DNA of 64,000 nucleotides from CAZCTC01 sp964501335 (GTDB taxonomy: Bacteria > Chloroflexota > Anaerolineae > B4-G1 > SLSP01), in NCBI GenBank assembly GCA_964501335.1, contig CAZCTC010000013.1, forward strand, positions 89,310 through 153,309, read 5' to 3'. The notes under the pieces were generated by a model. The model saw only the letters and a list, made by a program, of their open reading frames with translations, did not search any database and was not told the origin of the DNA. The stretch's first letter is position 1; every line of letters begins with the position of its first letter. The position numbers and the translations under genes were made by a program. Below, in pieces: positions 35,556 through 44,600 of the stretch.

Positions 35556-37255
35556 CCACGCTTTTGATCGTCGAATCGCCCACCAAAGCCAAAGCCATCG
35601 CCGGCTATGCCGGACCCGGCTACTTTGCCCGCGCCACGTTCGGCCATTTCCGCGATCTGCCCAAAGACGAATTAGGAATTGATGTGGCCCACGCCTTCAA
35701 GCCCACCTATCACATCACCAATCGCAAGACGGTGACGATCCTGCGCGAAGCCATCGCCCGCGCCGATACCGTGCTCCTGGCCACGGATCCCGATCGGGAA
35801 GGCGAAGCGATTGCTTGGCACCTGGAAGAAATGTTTCGCAAGGAACTCAAAGGCAAAACCGTCCGGCGCGTGACCTTCCACGAAATCACCCCGCAGGCTG
35901 TGCGCGCCGCGCTGGCCCAGCCCCGGTCGGTTGATGCCGATCTGGTCGAAGCCCAACAGGCCCGCCGCATTCTGGATCGACTGGTCGGCTATACCCTGAG
36001 CCCCTTGCTCTGGAAAAATGTCCGGGGTCCGGCGGGCCTTTCCGCAGGCCGGGTCCAGACGGCGGCGTTGCGTCTGGTCGTCGAACGGGACCGGGAGATC
36101 GCCGCGTTCGTCCCCCGCGAATACTGGACCCTGGATGCAGAACTCTCCCGCCCGGATCAACCGCACTTCCGGGCCCGGCTGGCGGCCATCGACGATCGCC
36201 CGGCGGATCTGCCGACCGAAGCCCTGGTCCGCGCCGTGATGCTGGATTTGGAGAATGCCGCCTATCAGGTTGCCAACGTGCGCCGGGAACGCAAACACCG
36301 GCAGCCGCCCGCGCCGTTTACCACCAGCACGCTCCAACAGGATGCCGCCGCGCGGCTGCGCTGGGGCCCGAAGAAAACCATGCAGGTGGCCCAAGAGCTT
36401 TTTGAAGGGTTGAACCTGCCGGAGGTAGGCCACGTCGGCCTGATTACCTACATGCGCACCGATTCCGCCCACGTCGCCCCCGAAGCTCAGGCCACGGCAC
36501 GGGAAACGATCGCCGCGCTCTTGGGCCCCGAAGCTTTACCTGAGACCCCGCCCACGCATACCACGAAAACCGCCAACGCTCAGGAAGCCCATGAAGCCAT
36601 CCGTCCGACGGCGCCGGCCCGGCGGCCTGGCGATGAACAATTACGCCAGGCTTTGACCGAAGATCAACACAAACTCTATGAACTGATCTGGCGACGCTTC
36701 CTGGCCAGCCAGATGCGCCCGGCGGTCTACGATGTGACCACGGTCCAGATCCAGGCCGCCGGCCGCTCCGGCGCCGGCTATCGCTTTCAGGCCGTAGGCC
36801 GGGAATTGCTGGAACCCGGTTTCCTGGAAGTCTACGGCGATGCCGGTGAAGACGCGATCCTGCCGCCGCTCTCGAAAGGCGACGCTCTGGATTGCCACGG
36901 GCTGATTCCCGAGCAGCATTTCACCGAGCCGCCGGCGCACTTTACGGAAGCCAGTTTGATCGAAGAGCTGGAACGGCGCGGGATCGGCCGCCCCAGCACC
37001 TATGCCGGCATGGTCGAAACGATTCAGGAACGAGGGTATGTCGCCAAGAATGGGCGCTCCCTGCTGTCCACGGAAGTCGGAAAGTCTGTCTGTGATTTTC
37101 TGGTCGCTCGCTTCCCCGACTTTTTCGATCTGGGATTTACCGCTCAGATGGAAGCCCGCCTGGATGAGATTGCCGCCGGTCGCGCCCGCCGGAATGCGGT
37201 CCTCAAGGAATTCTGGCAACCCCTGGAAGCCCGGCTGGGAGGTCCGTCAAAATGA
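35552..37255 (+). CDS. topA: type IA DNA topoisomerase (topoisomerase I-like)
   Basis: Relaxes negative supercoils and can handle single-stranded DNA; common on conjugative elements. 567 residues. TOPRIM domain with E8 in IVESPTKAKAI and D79-x-D81-x-E83 in DPDREGEA; catalytic tyrosine Y300 in GLITYMRTDS; then HEAIRPT and the GIGRPSTYA motif. The C-terminal zinc ribbons found in cellular TopA (about 865 residues in E. coli) are absent, giving the short form typical of mobile elements. Overlaps the genes on both sides by four bases. Confidence 0.93.
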   Translation: MTTLLIVESPTKAKAIAGYAGPGYFARATFGHFRDLPKDELGIDVAHAFKPTYHITNRKTVTILREAIARADTVLLATDPDREGEAIAWHLEEMFRKELKGKTVRRVTFHEITPQAVRAALAQPRSVDADLVEAQQARRILDRLVGYTLSPLLWKNVRGPAGLSAGRVQTAALRLVVERDREIAAFVPREYWTLDAELSRPDQPHFRARLAAIDDRPADLPTEALVRAVMLDLENAAYQVANVRRERKHRQPPAPFTTSTLQQDAAARLRWGPKKTMQVAQELFEGLNLPEVGHVGLITYMRTDSAHVAPEAQATARETIAALLGPEALPETPPTHTTKTANAQEAHEAIRPTAPARRPGDEQLRQALTEDQHKLYELIWRRFLASQMRPAVYDVTTVQIQAAGRSGAGYRFQAVGRELLEPGFLEVYGDAGEDAILPPLSKGDALDCHGLIPEQHFTEPPAHFTEASLIEELERRGIGRPSTYAGMVETIQERGYVAKNGRSLLSTEVGKSVCDFLVARFPDFFDLGFTAQMEARLDEIAAGRARRNAVLKEFWQPLEARLGGPSK

Positions 37256-38187
37256 GCTGCGATCATTGCGTCAAGGAAAGCGCGCCGGCGACCATCGCTG
37301 GCGGAATGCCACAGGACCAAAGCCGGGCGACCTGGGGCGGCAAAAAGACCGGGCAGGATCTCCGCGCCGAAGTCGATGCCCATCTGGAAGAACTGGCCCG
37401 GCTTACTGATGAAGCCCGGATCAGCGATGAGATGGGCAAATATCTTAACGTGATGTCCCAATTCCACCGCTATTCCCTGCACAACGTCTGTATGATCCTG
37501 CGCCATCGTCCCGAGGCCACCCGCGTCGCCGGCTACAAAACCTGGCAAAAGGTGAAACGCCAGGTCAATCGGGGTGAGAAAGGCATTCCCATCATTGTCC
37601 CCCGGCCCTACAAGAAAGAAGCCAAAGATCCGCTCACCGGCGAGCGGAAAACCGAGGAAGGAGTCTATTTCGGCGTGGGCTATGTTTTCGATGTGGCGCA
37701 AACCTCGGGGGAACCGTTGCCGACCGCCCCTGAATGGGACACGCAAGGGGAGGAAGGGGCCGAGTTGGGAAATCGCTTGACCGCCTGTGCCGAGCACTTC
37801 GGCGTGAGCGTGGAAGAAGCCGAACTGCCTTCGGGTTGTCAGGGCGTCAGTATGGGCGGGCGCATTGCGTTGCGTCCCGGCATTACCCCCCTGGGAAAGG
37901 CTACCACGTTGAGCCATGAGCTGGCCCATGAAATGCTGCACCAGGGGAATGCCGAAGCCTTCCAGGACCGCTCCGCTTCGGAAATGGAAGCCGAGGCTGT
38001 TTCCTATGTAGTCTGCCGGCATTTCGGACTCCAAACGAATGCGCCTAATTACCTGGCCCTCTGGCATGCCGACAGCAAGAAATTGCGGGAACGCATGGAA
38101 CGTATCAGCGGCACGGCTCGCAAAATCATCACCTTTGTGGAAGAAGGCGGCGACAAAGCGCCGACCGAAGAAAGCGAAGGGGAATAA
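37252..38187 (+). CDS. ardC: ArdC-like antirestriction protein with metallopeptidase domain
   Basis: 311 residues. The first half (about 30-120) is the ArdC N-terminal ssDNA-binding type domain (QFHRYSLHNVCMIL, AGYKTWQKVKRQVNRGEKGIPI). The second half holds a zinc-peptidase motif H222-E-L-A-H226 and a later E in ASEMEAEAVSYVVC. ArdC proteins protect incoming plasmid DNA from host restriction. The N-terminus has an extra Cys pair (SCDHCVKE) similar to the one that opens the giant methylase-helicase of this element (SCGTCAMEAAPT), suggesting a shared short tag. It is linked to the topoisomerase gene by a four-base overlap. Confidence 0.85.
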   Translation: MSCDHCVKESAPATIAGGMPQDQSRATWGGKKTGQDLRAEVDAHLEELARLTDEARISDEMGKYLNVMSQFHRYSLHNVCMILRHRPEATRVAGYKTWQKVKRQVNRGEKGIPIIVPRPYKKEAKDPLTGERKTEEGVYFGVGYVFDVAQTSGEPLPTAPEWDTQGEEGAELGNRLTACAEHFGVSVEEAELPSGCQGVSMGGRIALRPGITPLGKATTLSHELAHEMLHQGNAEAFQDRSASEMEAEAVSYVVCRHFGLQTNAPNYLALWHADSKKLRERMERISGTARKIITFVEEGGDKAPTEESEGE

Positions 38188-38220
38188 TCCCCCGGATTCG
38201 ATGGGAAAGGAACGCTGAAA

Positions 38221-39264
38221 ATGGATGAACTGAACTGGTTGGACGACGGCCGCGGCCCGGATGGGGAGATCTTGCCTCCGCTGTTGGTCTACGATCTGAC
38301 GACGGAAGAAATGGTAGCGCGCCTGGTGGCCGACAATGCCGCCTTGGGAGCCATGGTTCGGGTCCCGCAACGCGGACATAGCCGGGAAGGGTTGGAGGAT
38401 GTAGCTCAGGTTTATGCTCAACAACTGCGGCTGCGGGAAGTCCTGACCGGAAAGTGCCGGGATGAAATGGAGCAGATTCTGTACCAAGCGGTGACGGTCG
38501 AACGCGAACCCTTATCGCTGCGGCCCCTGGGGTTGGAAGACCTGACCTTTGTTTCCTTTGCCCCGGTCTTGCAACGGTTGAGCCACTTCGGCTGGCGGGT
38601 GGGACTCCCGGAACGGGGGCGGGTGGAAGAATTCGAGACCCGGGATCCGGGCCAAGCCTTGAGCCGGGCTCAGGCCCTCTATGTCGCCTGGTGCGCCGAT
38701 GAGGATGCCCGTTTTGACCAGGCCGTCCAAACCTTGCTGGAGGCCTATCCGGTTTCGCTCTTTCACGACTTCTGGCTGAAAGAGTTGGAACGGTCCGGCC
38801 ATTGGGACCGGGGCGGCGGCTTCCATTTGCGGATGCTGGGCCATCACGACACCCAACAACTGGAAACCCCTTACCAATCCCGCATCATCGAAACCGCCCG
38901 GATCCGGGGCGTGCGAATCTGCGATACCCTGGCCCGCAAGGCTCAGGTGCCGCCACCCTATCCGACCCCGGATGTCTTTCAAGCCCGCTGCTTTGGAGCG
39001 GTCACGCCGGCTGCGGTTTCCTGGACCGGTGCTATGACGGGGCTCCTGGGCGAGATCCAGGCACGCGGGCAGAAATTGGCGTTGGTGCGGCGCGAGGGGC
39101 AGTTGCAAGTCCTGCCGGCCGGCGACAAACGGGCCAAGCCGCTGGTCGTTTCGGTCTGGGAACCTGTTCTGGAACTGTGGCTGGGTTGGGAAGATGGCCG
39201 GGCCGCTCTGGCCGCCTGGGCCATCCAAAGTACGCTGCCGGCAGAAAGGGGTGCTCATGTCTGA
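38221..39264 (+). CDS. uncharacterised protein, paralogue A
   Basis: 347 residues, no signal or membrane segment. The N-terminal half is related to the protein encoded two genes downstream: R-G-P-D-G-E-I-L-P-P here against R-G-P-Y-G-E-I-F-P-P there, and EPLSLRPLGLEDLTFVSFAP against EPLSLRPLGLETLHFSTFAP. The C-terminal halves are less alike but both contain a V-W-x-P-x-G/W type ending. The two paralogues bracket a DNA methyltransferase gene. Function unknown; DNA binding or regulation of the methyltransferase is a guess. Confidence 0.6.
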   Translation: MDELNWLDDGRGPDGEILPPLLVYDLTTEEMVARLVADNAALGAMVRVPQRGHSREGLEDVAQVYAQQLRLREVLTGKCRDEMEQILYQAVTVEREPLSLRPLGLEDLTFVSFAPVLQRLSHFGWRVGLPERGRVEEFETRDPGQALSRAQALYVAWCADEDARFDQAVQTLLEAYPVSLFHDFWLKELERSGHWDRGGGFHLRMLGHHDTQQLETPYQSRIIETARIRGVRICDTLARKAQVPPPYPTPDVFQARCFGAVTPAAVSWTGAMTGLLGEIQARGQKLALVRREGQLQVLPAGDKRAKPLVVSVWEPVLELWLGWEDGRAALAAWAIQSTLPAERGAHV

Positions 39265-40108
39265 TCGGTTTCCGTTTCAACCGGTTTACACCACGGCAAG
39301 CGGGCAACTCTATCAAGGAGATTGTCTGCCCTTCCTGCACAGCCTGCCGGATGCCGGCTTCGAGATGATCTTTGCCGATCCGCCTTTCAACCTGGGTAAG
39401 GACTACGGCGCCGGCATATCCGATCAGCGCCAGGATACCGACTATTTGCAATGGTCTCAGGCCTGGCTGACTGAGTGTATCCGGCTTTTGAAACCAGGTG
39501 GGGCGCTGTTTGTTTTTCATCTGCCCCGCTGGCTGATCGAATATGGTGCCTTTCTCAATGGGCAGGGAATGCAGTTTCGTCATTGGATCGCCTGCCGAAT
39601 GCCTAAAGCCTTTCCCCGGGGAAAACGGCTCTCGCCGGCGCATTACGGGCTCCTGTACTACACCCGCGGCGCTCCGGCGGTTTTTAACCGGGTCTATGTC
39701 CCGATTCCTATCTGCCGGCACTGCGGCGGCGAGATCCGGGATTACGGGGGCCAGCGCAAACACCTCAATCCGCAGGGGCTTAATTGCATGGATGTTTTTG
39801 AGGATGTAGCCGACGTGTGGGCCACGCCGGGCTGGACCGCCGCCGAAGATCTGTGGGACGATGTGCCGCCGATCCGTCATGCGGCGACGAAAAACCGTCC
39901 GGCCAATGAACTGGCGCCGGTGCTGCTGGAGCGGCTCATCATCCTGGCCACGAATCCAGGTGATGCCGTACTCGATCCGTTCGGCGGATCGGGCACCACG
40001 TATGTCGTCGCCGAACGGCTGGGACGGCATTGGTTGGGGATCGAGTTGGGCGATACCGGCCCGGCGATCTGTCGCTTGGAGGCCTTAAAAGAACCGCTTT
40101 CCCTTTAG
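39257..40108 (+). CDS. orphan DNA methyltransferase (N6-adenine or N4-cytosine, beta-type order)
   Basis: 283-residue methyltransferase with the catalytic motif D41-P-P-F44 near the N-terminus and the S-adenosylmethionine motif FGGSGTT at 242-248 near the C-terminus, i.e. motif IV before motif I as in the beta class. A Cys4-like insert (CRHCGGE and G-L-N-C) may bind zinc. No cognate restriction gene is near, so it probably protects the element against host restriction or marks it. It overlaps the preceding gene by eight bases. Confidence 0.88.
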   Translation: MSDRFPFQPVYTTASGQLYQGDCLPFLHSLPDAGFEMIFADPPFNLGKDYGAGISDQRQDTDYLQWSQAWLTECIRLLKPGGALFVFHLPRWLIEYGAFLNGQGMQFRHWIACRMPKAFPRGKRLSPAHYGLLYYTRGAPAVFNRVYVPIPICRHCGGEIRDYGGQRKHLNPQGLNCMDVFEDVADVWATPGWTAAEDLWDDVPPIRHAATKNRPANELAPVLLERLIILATNPGDAVLDPFGGSGTTYVVAERLGRHWLGIELGDTGPAICRLEALKEPLSL

Positions 40109-40143
40109 TTGTTGATTCTACCCACATCGTTGAAAGGAGTTTC

Positions 40144-41310
40144 ATGGACGAATCGTTGGACTTTGTACGCGGACCTTATGGGGAAATCTTTCCGCCCCCG
40201 CTGGTCGGCGGCCTGGATCCGGAAGAGGCCCTGGCCCAATTTCTGGATCTTACCGCCGCCGCAGGCCATCCGGTAAACCATCTGCCCACCCGCGGCGAAA
40301 GCCGTAAAGGGCTCATCAACCTGGCCATGCTCTACCACCATCAACTCAACCTCAAGCGGGCCTTGAGCGGCGAATGGGACGATCCCGATGCCCTGCGCTT
40401 ACGTCAGGCCGTCTTGGATGGAGAACCCCTGAGCCTGCGGCCTTTGGGATTGGAGACTTTGCATTTCTCCACCTTTGCTCCAATCCTGCAATGGATCGGC
40501 GGGCGGCGCTGGCGCGTCGGCCAGGCCGACGCGGGCCGGTCGATGGTCCTGGAAGGCGAGATCGGCGCCGCCCTGGAACAGGCCTGGGAACTCTACCGCC
40601 AGTGGAGCGAAGAAGAACGCGACCGCTTCGACGCATCCACCGATCGATTGCTCTCCGGCCCGGAAAACCTCAATCACCTCTATGGCCGCACCTGCATCCT
40701 GCAGGGCGAAGCCGTCATCCCCGCCGCCGGGGTCAAGGTGGAACGGCTGAACCATTACCTCTATCGCCTGACCACCCCGCTGGGCCAGCGGCTTTTCACC
40801 ACCAGCACCCACGAACGCGCGCTCCGGGTGGGCGAGGCCCTGGCCGAACGGTTGGGCCTGAAAATCCGCTACCCCGAGCCGCTCGAACTCCAAACCGGGC
40901 TGCGCCGGCTGTTCGATACCCCGCCCACCTGCACTCCCAAAGGAATTTGGACTCTGGGCCCGGTCCAGGCCGTCTGGGCGCCGGAAGGCAAACGCTGGGC
41001 CGTCCTGGAATTGGAAAAGGCGCGGTACTTTTTGATCCAACAATCCGGGGAGTTACAGGTTATCCCGGCCCCGCCGACCAAAGGGCGCGCCGTGGCCACC
41101 AGCACCCTGCTTCCCCATCAACTGCCCTGGCTGGAAACCGCCACGGGAAACCCCCTCTATCAGGAAATCTTCCTGGCCTACGCCGCCGTGCGCATCGCGG
41201 AATATCACCACGAACGGGAACTCCGCCAGGCCCGCCATACCCATACTATGAAAGGAATCCATATCCATGACGACCATGACCACGGACACGAGCATGAATC
41301 CGCTCACTGA
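40144..41310 (+). CDS. uncharacterised protein, paralogue B, with His-rich tail
   Basis: 388 residues, related over its first half to paralogue A two genes upstream (see the shared EPLSLRPLGLE motif). No signal or membrane segment. The last 20 residues are H-I-H-D-D-H-D-H-G-H-E-H-E-S-A-H, which looks metal-binding, but the DNA encoding them also encodes, in another frame, the first 15 residues of the next gene, so the tail may be a by-product of overlap. AAAGGAG stands before the start. Function unknown. Confidence 0.6.
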   Translation: MDESLDFVRGPYGEIFPPPLVGGLDPEEALAQFLDLTAAAGHPVNHLPTRGESRKGLINLAMLYHHQLNLKRALSGEWDDPDALRLRQAVLDGEPLSLRPLGLETLHFSTFAPILQWIGGRRWRVGQADAGRSMVLEGEIGAALEQAWELYRQWSEEERDRFDASTDRLLSGPENLNHLYGRTCILQGEAVIPAAGVKVERLNHYLYRLTTPLGQRLFTTSTHERALRVGEALAERLGLKIRYPEPLELQTGLRRLFDTPPTCTPKGIWTLGPVQAVWAPEGKRWAVLELEKARYFLIQQSGELQVIPAPPTKGRAVATSTLLPHQLPWLETATGNPLYQEIFLAYAAVRIAEYHHERELRQARHTHTMKGIHIHDDHDHGHEHESAH

Positions 41311-41620
41311 TCTGCGCGCCACCATCCGCACCCACTGGCAGAAATATTGCCCCCGAAGATGGGCGACACTGGAAGCTGCGGGCCGATTGGATGAGGCCAT
41401 CGAGGCGGCCGCCCGAAACACGGAAGCCGCCGTCGATGAACAGATGCAGCGCGGTTTATCCCTCTGGGAGGCCTGGGAAGTCGTGAGGGAGGAATGGGCC
41501 ATCCTCCCGGCCGAAGAGGATGAGGAAGAAGAGGACTGGATCGAGCCGTTCTTCTGGGAAGAGGAATTACCCGACGAAGAGGAAGAAGAAGCCTACGAGG
41601 AAGGAGGGAGGGCCCTATGA
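41267..41620 (+). CDS. small very acidic protein
   Basis: 117 residues. The first 75 form amphipathic helices (LRATIRTHWQKY, LEAAGRLDEAIEAAARN, LSLWEAWEVVREEW); the last 40 are almost entirely Glu/Asp with aromatic residues (EDEEEEDWIEPFFWEEELPDEEEEE, about 20 acidic of 30). Acidic small proteins next to antirestriction genes sometimes mimic DNA; here that is only a suggestion. The start, behind AAAGGA, lies 44 bases inside the preceding gene, and the stop overlaps the methylase-helicase start. Confidence 0.6.
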   Translation: MTTMTTDTSMNPLTDLRATIRTHWQKYCPRRWATLEAAGRLDEAIEAAARNTEAAVDEQMQRGLSLWEAWEVVREEWAILPAEEDEEEEDWIEPFFWEEELPDEEEEEAYEEGGRAL

Positions 41621-44600
41621 GCTGCGGAACCTGCGCTATGGAAGCAGCGCCCACGCTCGCCGCGGTCGGAATTCCCTCCGATCAAGCACTGGCCACCTGG
41701 GCCAACAAAACGGTTGGCATGACGTGGGAATACCTGCCCCGCTGCAAATACTGCGGCAAATGGGTCAGCCCCCGCACCGGGATTTGTAACTATGCCCGTT
41801 GTCCCCGCTTCGGCGAACAGGTCGCCCCGGTCACGGGTTGGCCGCCGGAAGGGGTGGCCCTGCTGCGCCGCAAGGCTCACGTCGAAGCCATCCGCGAAGC
41901 TACCGGCCAGACCCCGCCGCCCAAACCGCTCACCATGGAAGAATGGGAAGCCTCCCTGGCCGAAGTTCAGGCCACCCTGGATGCCGCCGCGGCAGAATCG
42001 GCGATTGAGCCCTACGTCAAAAACCAGGGCGATTATGCCATCACCGATACGGACGCCATCGGCCAGGGCTCGCCCAAGGAAAAATGCCGGGCCAACCTGG
42101 ACGCGATCCGCCTGCTCAAACAACTGGAAGCTGAGGATCGCCCAGCCACCCCGGAAGAACAGGCCCTCCTGGTCAAGTACACCGGCTGGGGTGGATTGGC
42201 GGGCGTTTTCGATGCCGGCAGTTCCTGGCGGCGGAGCGAATGGGAAAAAGAGTACAATGAACTTCGAGATTTGTTGACCTCGGAAGAGTGGCAATCCGCC
42301 CGGGCTTCCACCCCCAACGCCCACTACACTTCCCCCGAGGTGATTAAGGCCATGTGGCAGGCGCTGCAAGAAATGGGCTTTGAAGGCGGCAACATCCTGG
42401 AGCCCGCCGCCGGCGTCGGGCATTTCCTGGGGCTGTGTCCCCCAGAAATTACCGGCAAATCTACCCGCGCCGCCGTCGAACTGGATTCCATTTCGGCCCG
42501 TATCACCCAAAAGCTCTATCCCAACGCCGCCGTCCATGCGACCGGTTTCGAGAAAGCCCCGCTTCCCGACAACTTCTTCGACCTGGCCATTTCCAACGTT
42601 CCTTTCGGCGACTATGCCGTCTATGACCCGGCCTACAAAGGCGGCAAAAAGTACCTCAGCCGCTCCATCCACAACTACTTCTTCGCCCGTTCGCTGGATC
42701 GCGTCAAGCCGGGCGGCGTGGTGGCATTCATCACCTCACGCTATACGCTGGATAGCGAAAATTCCAAGGTCCGGGAATATCTGGCTTCCCAGGCCGACCT
42801 GGTGGGGGCGATCCGCCTGCCCAACACGGCCTTCAAAGAAAATGCCGGCACCGAGGTGACCACCGATATCATCTTCCTGCGCAAACGCGCCCCCGGCGAT
42901 CCGCCCGGCGACGACAGTTGGACCCAAAGCCCGACTACGCCCATGGCCGACGAGCAGGGCGTCAAGAGCAACGAGCATCTCAATGCCTATTACCATCAAC
43001 ACCCCGAAATGATGCTGGGCAAGATGGAAGTCAGCGGCACCATGTACCGCGGGCGGCAGCCGCAGCTCATCCCGCATCCCGATCACGATCTGAAGACTGA
43101 TCTCCAGCAGGCCGTGTCACGCTTACCGAAAGACAATGTTTTCCACACCGGTTCGCAGCACTGCCCCAACTGCGGCGGCTTCCTCAATGCCGCCGGGATC
43201 TGCAACAACCCCAACTGTTCCAAGATTCCAGTCTTCCAACCCCAAAGCATGGGGCGGAGGAAAAACGGCGCTTTCGTGAAGGGCGACGACGGCAAGGTCT
43301 ATCAACATCGAAACGGCTTGCTGGAGGATTCCGGCCTGAAAGAGAAAGACCAGGCCCGCGCCGCCGAAATGATCGCCATCCGCGACGCGGCACGCGAAGT
43401 CCTGCGCTTGAACGTCGAAGGCGCGGAGGATGCCGACCTGACCGCGGCTCAGGCGCAACTCAACGCCCTCTACGATGAATTTGTCCAAAAATATGGCCCG
43501 CTCTCCGATCCCAAGAACCGCCGTCTGCTCAAGACGGATCCAGATCTCCCGTTCCTGATGGCGCTGGAAAACTACGATGCCGAAGCCAAAACCGCCCAGA
43601 AGGCCGCCCTATTCTCCGAACGCACCATCGGCCGCCAGTTCCAACCCGATCACGCCGACTCCGCCCGCGATGCCCTGCTGCTTTCCCTGAATGAAAGCGG
43701 CGCCATTGACTGGCAGCGGATGCAGGCGCTCACCGGGCTCAGCGAAGCTGAACTCCAGGCCCAACTGGCCGGACAGATCTACCGCAATCCGGGCGGCCAG
43801 TGGGAATCCGCCGATGAGTACCTTTCCGGCGATGTCAAAGCCAAACTGGCCGAAGCTGAAGCCGCCGCGGCCATTGATCCGGCCTACCACGCCAATGTGG
43901 AAGCCTTGAAAGCCGTCATCCCGCCCGATCTCCAGCCGTCGGAAATCAAAGCCGCGCTGGGCAGCGTCTGGGTCCCCGCGCAAACCGTGGAACAATTTGC
44001 CAAAGAAATCTTTGCCACCGGCTACTACAGCTTGCAAATCCGGTACATCGAGCCCCTTTCGCAATGGTCGGTTACGAAACCCTTCAATTTCCATTCCCCG
44101 GCCGCTTCCACCAAATGGGGCACCCAACGGGTGGACGGCGTGGCCCTTTTGGAGCAAGCTTTGAATGGGCAAATCCCCACCGTCATGGACCCCGATCCTA
44201 TCGATCGGGACCGCCGCATCGTCAATGCCGCCGAAACCCTGGCCGCCCGCGAAGCCCAGAGCAAGATCATGGCCGAATTTCAGAAATGGCTGTGGGAAGA
44301 TCCCCAGCGGGCCGAGAAAATGGCCGCGATCTACAACGATCGCTTCAACCGCTATGTCCCCCGCAGCTACGACGGCTCCCACCTGACCCTGCCCGGCACC
44401 GCCGCCGATATGCCGACCTTGCGCAAGCATCAAAAGGATGCCATCTGGCGCGTCGTTTCCTCAGGCGGCTCCACGTTGCTGGGCCATATCGTCGGCGCCG
44501 GCAAAACCTTCACCATGATCGGCGCCGGAATGGAATTGCGCCGCCTGGGCAAGCGCAAGAAGGTCATGTACGCCGTCCCCAATCACATGCTGGAGCAATT

